31,024 nt of DNA, taken from the NCBI GenBank assembly GCA_036825755.1, contig DAISXR010000036.1, positions 1 to 31,024 of the forward strand. Reading direction: 5' to 3'. Within the stretch, counting starts at the first letter, position 1; each line of letters opens with the position of its first letter. The notes under the pieces were generated by a model. It worked only from the letters and a program-made list of their open reading frames with translations, had not been told where the DNA came from and did no database searches. Both the position numbers and the translations under genes were made by a program. This stretch comes from JAJFTV01 sp036825755 (GTDB lineage Bacteria > Chloroflexota > Anaerolineae > Anaerolineales > Anaerolineaceae). Of this stretch, positions 15,362 through 22,489 are shown piece by piece.

Positions 15362-16691
15362 CTACTCCTTGAATATACCGCGCCGTTTACCGGCGTTTTG
15401 CTCATCCAGCATTTGTTTCCCAAGATCATTCACCGTCTTCCAGGCTTCCAGAACTTCATCTACATCACGGTCTGTTTCGGGCAGTTCTCCGTAACGGATT
15501 TTGATATAGGCGTTGGTGATGATCTGCAGTTCGTTGTGGTTGAGCGGGAAGAGGGCATCCATGCGGGGCAAAAACTCGAGCGGGGTGATTGCGCGCGGGC
15601 GGGGTTTTCCCAGACGATCACATAAATCCATCAATTGGGAATACACAAACCGAATCCTGGCCGCCGCCAGTAGATTTTTGGCCGTTGCGCGCCGTTTTTT
15701 ACGAAACGAGGGCAGCAAATCGAGCAGCGGAGCGGTCTTTTTCTTTGGAGCTTCCAGATCCGCCAGATCGTCTTCAGCCAGCAGCCGCCGGGCAGTTGAG
15801 CGGCGTCTGATCTGGATGATGGCAATCACTACCACCGCCAGCACCGCAGCGATCATAAGGAACAGAGCAGGATCCACGGGCAGTTTTTTGGCGGCGGTTT
15901 CCTGGAGATCATCCAGCAAATTCTCACCCAGCTGCAACTCGTTTTCCTGCAGTACGTCTTCCAGATTGGGGGAGATCAGCTTCAGCAGGAACTTCACCAC
16001 CGCAATCACCGCCACGATGATGGGTGAACTGATCACCACCACGGCGCCCATCACGAATTGAAGGACGATGACCACCGCTTTCCCNNNNNNNNNNNNNNNN
16101 NNNNNNNNNNNNNNNNNNNNNNNNNNNNNNNNNNNNNNNNNNNNNNNNNNNNNNNNNNNNNNNNNNNNNNNNNNNNNNNNNNNNGAGCGCGTAAGCCGCG
16201 AAGAGGATCAACCCCCAGCGCAGGCTGTTTTTCATCTCATAGGAACCGGCAGGAGCTCGCGCGAACATTACCCCCCGTAAAACCGCGATCATGCTGAATA
16301 ACAGCACCCAGAACCCAAAAATGGTATCCGGTGAGAGCTCCTGTGAAAAGATCTGCCCGAGGAACTGGGCTGAGGTCATGCTGATATGCGACATCAGCAA
16401 AATGCGGTAGCTGATGAAAGCAAGGAGCAGTATCCAACCCGCGAAAAGTCCGCGCTCAATGGCGATTTTCCAGCGTAAACCCTGCATCAAGCGTGCAAAA
16501 AGATAACTGCCCAGGTAAATCAGGGCCAGCACCCAAAAGCCTTCCAGCCATTTGATGCGGAACTCAGCCAGGGTGATGAACCACATCGACATGACCAGCA
16601 GGTCATTAACCATGCGCAGCAGAGCAGCCAGTTCAGTCCACAGGCCGTAGCGCAGGAAGAATTTTAGAGATCCGGTATCGCTCTTGTTCAT
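15362..16691 (-). CDS. DUF4129-domain polytopic membrane protein, interrupted by an assembly gap
   Basis: Two open pieces on the minus strand flank 100 N. The upstream piece (16691-16185, 169 residues) is a multi-helix membrane region with at least four hydrophobic segments. The downstream piece (16084-15362, 240 residues) starts with a helix, has another near residues 93-110, and ends in a DUF4129-like domain (ARIRFVYSQLMDLC ... RAITPLEFLPRM ... IRYGELPETD). The pieces are not in the same frame across 100 N, but the N run is conventional and has unknown true length, so one gene is the simplest reading. Its ATG overlaps the DUF58 stop (ATGA at 16691-16688). DUF4129 is commonly found at the C-terminus of, or next to, transglutaminase-like membrane proteins; no transglutaminase core is visible here. 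Confidence 0.75.
16085..16184. other. Assembly gap (100 N)
   Basis: Exactly 100 undetermined bases, the usual placeholder for a scaffold join of unknown length. It lies inside the DUF4129 protein gene; the number of missing residues cannot be stated. Confidence 0.98.
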
Positions 16692-17896
16692 CTGGCATCC
16701 TCGGGCTGTGAGAACTGGTATGGCATATGGATCACCTGTATGCCCGGCAAATTGGGCGGCAGTGCGGGATCCAGCGATATGAGCGTGGTATTTGAGCGAT
16801 AGCGCTTGATGCGGAGCAGCGTTTCACACAGCGCCGGGGTGACCACTGCTGAAATGACCACCAGAGAAGCGCCAAAAGGCAACTTGGGCAGCGAGCGTGA
16901 CAGAAAGGTTTCGAAGGGTGAGGTGACCAGCAAAGTAATTCGGGCCAGCGACTCCAGCAAGTGCGGCAACTGCTTTTGCGAATGGCTGGGCTGGATCACA
17001 AAGGGTTGATCTGAATGCGCCAGACAGCTGTTGGAGATAAGGCCTACAGAATACCCCTGTTGAATATTCTGATAACAGATGGTACCTGCCAGACTGATCA
17101 GGTGTTCAGAGAGCTGGTGATTGATCCCCAGCCAGGGGTGAGCAGAGGTGGCAATGTTGAGGCATACCACCATCATCTTTGAATTGACCGGCTGATAAAC
17201 TTTTACCTGTAATTCACCGGTTCGGGCGGTGGCAGGCCAGTGGATGCGTCGGAATTCATCTTCCGGATGGTAATTGCGCACGCCCATCGTACGGCTGGGA
17301 TCTTCAAAAATTTGCCGGCGTGATCGGTGCTCGCCCATCGGGTTCTCGGTCTCGATCTCCAGCGCCTTGAGCGGAATTAATTCCGGAAAGACGGTAACGT
17401 ATTCCTGTTGCGTATCCGATTTCCATTCCTCGTACAGCCCAAACAGATCGCCTGAAGTGTAATCTGCCGGCCCAATGGGATAAACGCCGCGCTCTTTGAA
17501 TTCAATCTCAAATTTTCGGGTTACCTTTTCATTCCAGCGCAAGCTCAGCAGCTGGGTCAGGCGACCGACCCGGGGCAGGTGGGAAGGGGTGAGCATTTTT
17601 TCATCGGTTGGCGCAGCGGCATGCGGCCACTGGTCGACGATACGAAGCCAGGAAAGCGGCAGGCGTTTATGGTTTTCCACCTCAAGCCGCACGTCCGTGC
17701 GCTCACCGGGGAAACCACGCTTGTAATGAATGTGTCGCCGGTAGCTGACCTGGTCGAGCGAGTGGCGGCTCCACAGGATGGCAATCCCAAGCACCGCGGC
17801 CATCGCTACCGATAGTGTGACCAGCCAGTCATTCGAGGTATAGGCTCCCACAAAAAACAGGACGAGCAGGATGGGGAACCAGATCTGCGGGGGCAT
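16688..17896 (-). CDS. DUF58-domain protein (MoxR-associated)
   Basis: A 402-residue protein with two N-terminal hydrophobic segments (about 5-20 and 27-42), a beta-rich middle (about 50-170), and the DUF58 core around residues 200-240 (RRQIFEDPSRTMGVRNY, then FRRIHWPATARTGELQV). The family partners MoxR ATPases and often resembles vWA folds, but no intact MIDAS motif is evident. The open frame extends to 17929. I chose the ATG at 17896, which begins one base after the moxR stop (TAAGATG), a sign of translational coupling. The stop overlaps the next gene as ATGA. It is inferred to act with MoxR at the membrane in assembly or chaperoning of an envelope or extracellular complex. Confidence 0.87.
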   Translation of the reverse strand: MPPQIWFPILLVLFFVGAYTSNDWLVTLSVAMAAVLGIAILWSRHSLDQVSYRRHIHYKRGFPGERTDVRLEVENHKRLPLSWLRIVDQWPHAAAPTDEKMLTPSHLPRVGRLTQLLSLRWNEKVTRKFEIEFKERGVYPIGPADYTSGDLFGLYEEWKSDTQQEYVTVFPELIPLKALEIETENPMGEHRSRRQIFEDPSRTMGVRNYHPEDEFRRIHWPATARTGELQVKVYQPVNSKMMVVCLNIATSAHPWLGINHQLSEHLISLAGTICYQNIQQGYSVGLISNSCLAHSDQPFVIQPSHSQKQLPHLLESLARITLLVTSPFETFLSRSLPKLPFGASLVVISAVVTPALCETLLRIKRYRSNTTLISLDPALPPNLPGIQVIHMPYQFSQPEDAR

Positions 17897-17897
17897 C

Positions 17898-18833
17898 TTA
17901 TCGCTCCACCGGAACCGGCACCACTCCAATAACGTCTGCGATCAATTCCTGAGGATCTCTTCCGCGCAGTTGGGCCTGAGCCGAAATGATCAGGCGGTGG
18001 CTGAGCACGTAGGGAGCCAGGTACTTTACATCATCCGGGATGACAAAATCACGCCCCTGGATGGCTGCCCAGGCTTGAGCGGTCTGATACAACGCCAGCG
18101 TGGCGCGCGGGCTGGCACCCAACTGCACCTCGGTGTTATGGCGGGTGGCGCGTGCCACCTGCACGATGTAATCGCGCACCGTATCTTCCACCCGAATTCC
18201 GCGGCGTTCTTCCTGTAATGCGATCAGTTCGGCAGCGCTGACGACCGGCTGCAAACTGGGCAGCGGATCACTGCTACGGAAACGTTCGAGAATGGCGTTT
18301 TCCTCTGCCTGTGACGGATAACCGATGTTCAGGCGCAGAATAAAGCGGTCCACCTGCGCTTCAGGTAACGGGAATGTACCCTCCAGCTCGATCGGATTCT
18401 GGGTAGCCAGAACCACAAACGGGCGTTCCAGTACGCGGGTCACGCCGTCGCCGGTCACCTGACGCTCCTGCATAGCTTCCAGCAGGGCGGACTGGGTGCG
18501 TGGGGTGGCGCGGTTGATTTCGTCTGCCAGCACCACCTGGCTCATGATGGGCCCGGGGCGGAATTCAAATTCCTGAGTTTTCTGATTGAACCAGCTCAAT
18601 CCGGTCACATCGGAGGGCAGCAGGTCAGGCGTGAACTGGATACGGCGGAAGCTACAACCCAGAGAGGCTGCCAGGGCGCGCGCCAGGGTGGTTTTACCAG
18701 TTCCGGGAACATCCTCAAGCAGAACATGGCCTTCACAGAGAACAGCAACCATCAGAAGCTGGATCTCTTTTTCCTTGCCGATGATGACTTTCTGGATATT
18801 TTCGGTGATTTTTTGTGTGGTTTGCTGAATCAA
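17898..18833 (-). CDS. MoxR family AAA+ ATPase
   Basis: A 311-residue AAA+ chaperone-like ATPase. Walker A is DVPGTGKTT (41-49), Walker B VVLADEINRA (100-109), sensor 1 ATQNP (143-147) and the arginine-finger region EAQVDRF (158-164); the C-terminal lid carries GASPRATLAL. The open frame runs upstream to 19010, but that extension is not MoxR-like. I chose TTG at 18833 because AAAAGGAT lies 7 bases upstream and the protein then has the normal family length. It is the first gene of moxR-DUF58-DUF4129. A TATAAT (18926-18921, minus strand) is a candidate -10, about 90 bases before the start. Confidence 0.93.
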   Translation of the reverse strand: MIQQTTQKITENIQKVIIGKEKEIQLLMVAVLCEGHVLLEDVPGTGKTTLARALAASLGCSFRRIQFTPDLLPSDVTGLSWFNQKTQEFEFRPGPIMSQVVLADEINRATPRTQSALLEAMQERQVTGDGVTRVLERPFVVLATQNPIELEGTFPLPEAQVDRFILRLNIGYPSQAEENAILERFRSSDPLPSLQPVVSAAELIALQEERRGIRVEDTVRDYIVQVARATRHNTEVQLGASPRATLALYQTAQAWAAIQGRDFVIPDDVKYLAPYVLSHRLIISAQAQLRGRDPQELIADVIGVVPVPVER

Positions 18834-18920
18834 TTGATTATCCTTTTGATCAATGATGAGGGGAACGCTGCATAGAAAGATGAGATGTGTGAATGGGTTG
18901 CTGCTGAAACAACAGGCTTG

Positions 18921-18926
18921 ATTATA
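18921..18926 (-). promoter_or_regulatory. Candidate -10 box for the moxR operon
   Basis: TATAAT on the minus strand, within CTTTATAATCAAG. No clear -35. A short inverted repeat (ACCTC TGA GAGGT, 18946-18958) lies just upstream, where the -35 region would be, and could be a regulator site. Confidence 0.35.
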
Positions 18927-19042
18927 AAGCATTCCGGCCAATATAACCTCTGAGAGGTCCATGTGAAGCCGGAAATACCTGTAAAGGACCAGAAGATTGC
19001 ATCCTTTCACATCCGGTCTACCAGGTGGGGAGGGTTGTCTGA

Positions 19043-19741
19043 TTACACCGTTTCTGTGGCTGGGATCAGTTTGTTGATGTGATACTGCAGTTGCGAGAAA
19101 ATGGCCGGGACGCTCTGATTGGCATCAATGGTGACGAAACAGAATTCTTCAGCCATGCAATCAAATTGATCGCGCAGTTTTCCCTGGTAAATCTTGAAAC
19201 TGTCATACAGGTTGTCAGCATAGTTCATATCCATGCCGGCTTCCCAATAATTGAGACCCCGGCCATGGATAATGCGTGTGGCCAGGTTATCAATATCGGC
19301 GCGCAGATACAGAACAATATCGGGTTTCAGGGCAAAGCCGTACAGCTTGCGGGCCCATTCAGGGTCGGCTCCGCGCACAATGTCACGGGCAATCACCGAA
19401 TAAAAATAGCGATCCGACAGCACAAAGAATCCACCCCTGAGAGCAGGGATAATCTGCCGCTCCAGGCGATCCGCAAAATCAGTGGCATAAAACAAGGCCA
19501 TGCTCAGGCGTCCAAAAGTATGCCCTTCTTTGGCTGCCGCCAGACCGGATTGGGTAAGCGGTGAGCGTTTGAGGCCTGTGTTTGAGATGGCGTAACCTTT
19601 TCCCTCCAACCATTGTCGCAGCAGTTCGATCTGAGTGGTGCGGCCTACGCCGTCATTCCCCTCCAGGACAATCAGTTTGCCTGGCAGATTCAAATTGTTG
19701 AGATACGGGAAACCGGCTCCGTAGAATTTTGCTTCAGTCAT
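19043..19741 (-). CDS. Thymidylate-kinase-like protein with altered Walker A (Lys to Arg)
   Basis: A 232-residue P-loop protein of the dTMP kinase family, similar in layout to the gene just upstream. The P-loop reads GNDGVGRTT (28-36): the invariant lysine is R34, encoded by CGC at 19642-19640. The family context is otherwise kept: KLIVLEGNDG, ATDFADRLE, the DR motif in LSDRYFYSVIARD, a RGADPEWARKLYGFALKPDIVLYLRADID stretch and a late ITIDAN-like strand. A lysine-to-arginine change here normally impairs phosphoryl transfer, so it may be a weak enzyme, a regulatory subunit or a binder. Its ATG overlaps the upstream kinase stop by four bases (ATGA), which implies coupled synthesis. An N-terminal extension of about 20 residues is absent in the paralogue. 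Confidence 0.85.
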   Translation of the reverse strand: MTEAKFYGAGFPYLNNLNLPGKLIVLEGNDGVGRTTQIELLRQWLEGKGYAISNTGLKRSPLTQSGLAAAKEGHTFGRLSMALFYATDFADRLERQIIPALRGGFFVLSDRYFYSVIARDIVRGADPEWARKLYGFALKPDIVLYLRADIDNLATRIIHGRGLNYWEAGMDMNYADNLYDSFKIYQGKLRDQFDCMAEEFCFVTIDANQSVPAIFSQLQYHINKLIPATETV

Positions 19742-20493
19742 TCGGGTTTATCCTCCTCCGGAAGAGTGGGAGGCAGCGCCCGATTGAGCATGCGTTGTTG
19801 AGATCGCAGGGCGCGGGCCCGGGGATGAGGCAAGCCTTTCCAATGGCGGATGATCTTGCTGACAATCTTGCGCATTTGCATCTGCTGCACTTCCACTGGC
19901 AGAGTGCCGTCAATCACCGTCAGGCCAAATTCGTCTGTCATGTCATCATATTCGTCGATGATACGCTGCTGGAAGATACGGAAGCTGGAAACGCGATTAT
20001 CGGATAATCCCAGATCCATACCGGCCTCATAGTATTTCAGTTTTTCGCGTGAGCCGGTAATGCGATTGACCGCGATATCCAGCGGAACTTTGAAATAAAA
20101 GGTGATATCCGGCTGCACAGCGAATGAATACAAATTGCGCACCCACTCGCGATCCACACCGCGGGCCACATCACGCGCAAACGCGGTAAACGCATAGCGA
20201 TCTGCCAGAACAATGCTGCCGGCTTTCAATAGCGGGCGGATGTAGTTTTCCCAACGATCCGCGAAATCAGTGCTGAGCAGGAGACTGTAGGTGGTGGGGG
20301 TAAAGGATTTATCGTTTTTCCCGGCTTTGGTGGTGCTTTTTACCAGCGAGGAGGAGTTCCATTCGGTAAAGAAAACAGACCTGCCCAAGCCGAGCAGCCA
20401 TTTTTGAAGCAAATCGATTTGAGTGGATTTTCCGCTTCCGTCAATCCCCTCAACCACAATCAATTTACCGGGAAGTTCATCAGGAGAACGCAT
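19738..20493 (-). CDS. tmk: Thymidylate kinase
   Basis: A 251-residue dTMP kinase family enzyme, which makes dTDP from dTMP and ATP. The P-loop is canonical, GIDGSGKST (16-24), followed by LLSTDFADRWE and LADRYAFTAFARD, which carries the DR motif for nucleotide binding, and by PDITFYFKVPLDIAVNRI. The protein is longer than typical Tmk (about 210 residues), with a basic C-terminal tail (RHWKGLPHPRARALRSQQR) ending in an acidic stretch. Members annotated as thymidylate kinase in this lineage may act on other nucleotides. The start is 6 bases after the phoU stop; the stop overlaps the next gene. Confidence 0.85.
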   Translation of the reverse strand: MRSPDELPGKLIVVEGIDGSGKSTQIDLLQKWLLGLGRSVFFTEWNSSSLVKSTTKAGKNDKSFTPTTYSLLLSTDFADRWENYIRPLLKAGSIVLADRYAFTAFARDVARGVDREWVRNLYSFAVQPDITFYFKVPLDIAVNRITGSREKLKYYEAGMDLGLSDNRVSSFRIFQQRIIDEYDDMTDEFGLTVIDGTLPVEVQQMQMRKIVSKIIRHWKGLPHPRARALRSQQRMLNRALPPTLPEEDKPE

Positions 20494-20499
20494 ACAGTG

Positions 20500-21210
20500 T
20501 TATTCAACGCCCTCAACCGGGGAAGTGTCGTCGCTTTCATCATCCGAGCTGTCGATCTCCATCAATTCACCGGTGGCGGTGAAGACGGTTCGCTCACAGA
20601 TATTCACCACGCGGTCAGACATGCGCTCAATATTGTGAGCCACCCACATCAGATAATTGGCATGATCGATCAGATCGCGGTTGTTCATCATCTGGTCGAT
20701 GGCGAAGCGGGAGATCTTATTGTACAGCGCATCCACCTCGTCATCCTGCTTGGGGATCAACCTGGCCTTCTCAACATCCTCTTCGATAAAGGCGATCAGA
20801 CCCTGGTGCAGCATGCTAACAGCCAGTTGAACCATTTTTTCCAGATCATCGGCCGGCAGTTTCAGGCTTGTGTCATCACCCAGCAGCCGGGTGACCTTGC
20901 CGATGCCTTTGGCGTAATCACCCATGCGCTCCAGTTCGGTGGCGATTTCCAGCAGAGACGCCAGCAGACGCAGATCATGCGCCATTGGCTGCTGGGTGGC
21001 CATGGTGATCAGGATGGCATTCTCGATGGCAAAACGCTTTTCGTTGATCTGGAGATCATTTTCCTGGGTGATTCTGGCTCCGCGGATATCATGGGCGAGC
21101 AAAGTTTGCACAGAAAACAACATGGCCTGTTCAACCATACTGCCCAACAGAAGAGTTTCATTGCGGATTTTTTCAAGCTGCTTGTTGAAGGTTTCCCTGA
21201 GAGATACCAT
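20500..21210 (-). CDS. phoU: PhoU-family phosphate signalling protein
   Basis: A 236-residue all-helical protein made of two repeated PhoU units. Metal-binding repeats are visible as ATELERMGDYAKGI (unit 1) and HNIERMSDRVVNI (unit 2). PhoU restrains Pst phosphate uptake and the PhoR/PhoB response; no pst or pho genes are in the window, so its partners are elsewhere. A very acidic tail follows residue 220 (DSSDDESDD). A GTG at 21225 is an alternative start, but AAAGG 8 bases before the ATG at 21210 favours the latter. It is the first gene of a three-gene unit with the two thymidylate-kinase homologues. Confidence 0.9.
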   Translation of the reverse strand: MVSLRETFNKQLEKIRNETLLLGSMVEQAMLFSVQTLLAHDIRGARITQENDLQINEKRFAIENAILITMATQQPMAHDLRLLASLLEIATELERMGDYAKGIGKVTRLLGDDTSLKLPADDLEKMVQLAVSMLHQGLIAFIEEDVEKARLIPKQDDEVDALYNKISRFAIDQMMNNRDLIDHANYLMWVAHNIERMSDRVVNICERTVFTATGELMEIDSSDDESDDTSPVEGVE

Positions 21211-21242
21211 ACCAGAGCCTTTCACATCATCATTTACATCTT

Positions 21243-21273
21243 ATTATAATGACGAATTGCTTTTATTTCTCAA
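21243..21273 (-). promoter_or_regulatory. Candidate promoter of phoU
   Basis: On the minus strand, TTGAGA (21273-21268) and TATAAT (21248-21243) are 19 bases apart. The -35 lies in the last codons of the upstream glycosyltransferase gene. Spacing is longer than ideal. The phoU start is 32 bases downstream. Confidence 0.45.
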
Positions 21274-22480
21274 CCATCTCCCACAGGAGTTGCTCAAAAC
21301 GGGTGGTAAAGCGGGTGCGGTTGAAATGTTCCTTGACGTACTGATACCCGGACAGACCCATTTGTTTCATTTCAGCTTGATGTTCTGTCATATAGCGCAT
21401 GGTTTCCGCCATGGCGTGCGCATCACCGGGCGGGACAAAGATGCCGGCCTGTGCATCGTCTACCACCTTGCGGATCACCCCGTCGATGGCGAGCAGCACC
21501 GGTCGACCGGCTGCCATATAATCAAACACCTTGTTGGGGTAGGTGGTTTTGTACAGTTCAATGGGCTTCAGAATGGCGATACAGGCGTCAGCCATGCTGA
21601 ACATCTCTTTCATCTCTTTTTTGGCAACCGGTCCCACAAAGGTGACATTCTTCAGGCCGCGTTTTTGTACATCCGCTGTCAGAGCAGGCTTGTCTTTGCC
21701 GTCACCTACCAACACCACCTGAATCTCCGGGTTATCCTGCACCAGCGCGGCTGCCTCAACCACCACGCCCAGATCATTGGATGGCCCATGTGCGCCGGCG
21801 TACATGAGCACGAATTTGCCAGTCAGGCCGTATTTTTCGCGGAGAGCGGTGGTATCGAACGCGGGGTCAAACATGCTCGCATCCACCCCGTTGGGCACCA
21901 GGGCAACCTCTCGAGCGCCGTGGATTTTCACATGCTGGACGTATCCGGGTGAGTTGACCACCACGCGTTCGGCGTGCCGGTACAGAAAGCGTTCCAGCCA
22001 TTTGGAAAGCCGGATCAGAAGCGGATTTTTGAGCACGCCCATCGCCACGGCAAAATCAGGCCACAGATCGCGAACCTCAAATAAAAACGGGCGTCTTTTC
22101 AAAAAGGAGAGCAGCCAGGCGCTGAACGCCTGAAAAATGGGGGGTGAAGTGCCCCATACTACATCCACACAACGCACCTGTAAACCTGCCAGGAACGAAG
22201 ACATCATAAAACTGAAAAAGCTGACCAGGCGGTGCAAAAAACCCTTGTGCAGGGCGGCATAGCTCCAGGTGTGGATGACCGTGATACCCGGTTCCGTCTG
22301 GCGGATTAACTTCCAACCCAGGCCTGGTTGGCGTTTCACGCCGGTGAGGTAGCTGGTGGTACCGGTAATAATGGTCACCTTGTGACCATGGGAGGCAAGC
22401 TGATGCGCCATCTCAATGTGGCGCGTACCGCCTGCTTCATCCAGCCCGACGAACGCCTGATGTATCAATAAAATATGCAT
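21263..22480 (-). CDS. GT4 family glycosyltransferase, WbuB-like
   Basis: A 405-residue GT-B glycosyltransferase. Features are typical of the WbuB group in polysaccharide loci: HQAF and an EAGGTRH loop near the N-terminus (G loop), GTSPPIFQAFSAW, FEVRDLWPD, VVVNSPGYVQH, VPNGVDASMFDP, and the C-terminal KVFDYMAAGRPVLL replacing the classic E-x7-E site. A hydrophobic, amphipathic patch (about 85-100, HRLVSFFSFMMSSF) suggests membrane association. It transfers a sugar, possibly an amino sugar, onto a lipid-linked acceptor. It starts 9 bases after the heparinase-family gene, the last in a three-gene minus-strand operon. Confidence 0.88.
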   Translation of the reverse strand: MHILLIHQAFVGLDEAGGTRHIEMAHQLASHGHKVTIITGTTSYLTGVKRQPGLGWKLIRQTEPGITVIHTWSYAALHKGFLHRLVSFFSFMMSSFLAGLQVRCVDVVWGTSPPIFQAFSAWLLSFLKRRPFLFEVRDLWPDFAVAMGVLKNPLLIRLSKWLERFLYRHAERVVVNSPGYVQHVKIHGAREVALVPNGVDASMFDPAFDTTALREKYGLTGKFVLMYAGAHGPSNDLGVVVEAAALVQDNPEIQVVLVGDGKDKPALTADVQKRGLKNVTFVGPVAKKEMKEMFSMADACIAILKPIELYKTTYPNKVFDYMAAGRPVLLAIDGVIRKVVDDAQAGIFVPPGDAHAMAETMRYMTEHQAEMKQMGLSGYQYVKEHFNRTRFTTRFEQLLWEMVEK

Positions 22481-22489
22481 AACCGTGAC

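Noticed and set aside
15924..16691. A continuous minus-strand reading frame through the N run, ending in an odd Arg/Gly-rich peptide
   Set aside because: The 100 N are a placeholder; the peptide after the gap is the wrong frame of the DUF4129 gene.
18834..19010. 59-residue N-terminal extension of MoxR from an upstream start
   Set aside because: The extension is not MoxR-like, contains the candidate -10 sequence, and the TTG at 18833 has a good ribosome site and gives the usual family length.
18961..19012. ATGTGAA/TTCACAT inverted repeat downstream of the tmk-like gene
   Set aside because: 7 bp with a loop of about 38 bases and no T-tract; not supported as a terminator or operator.
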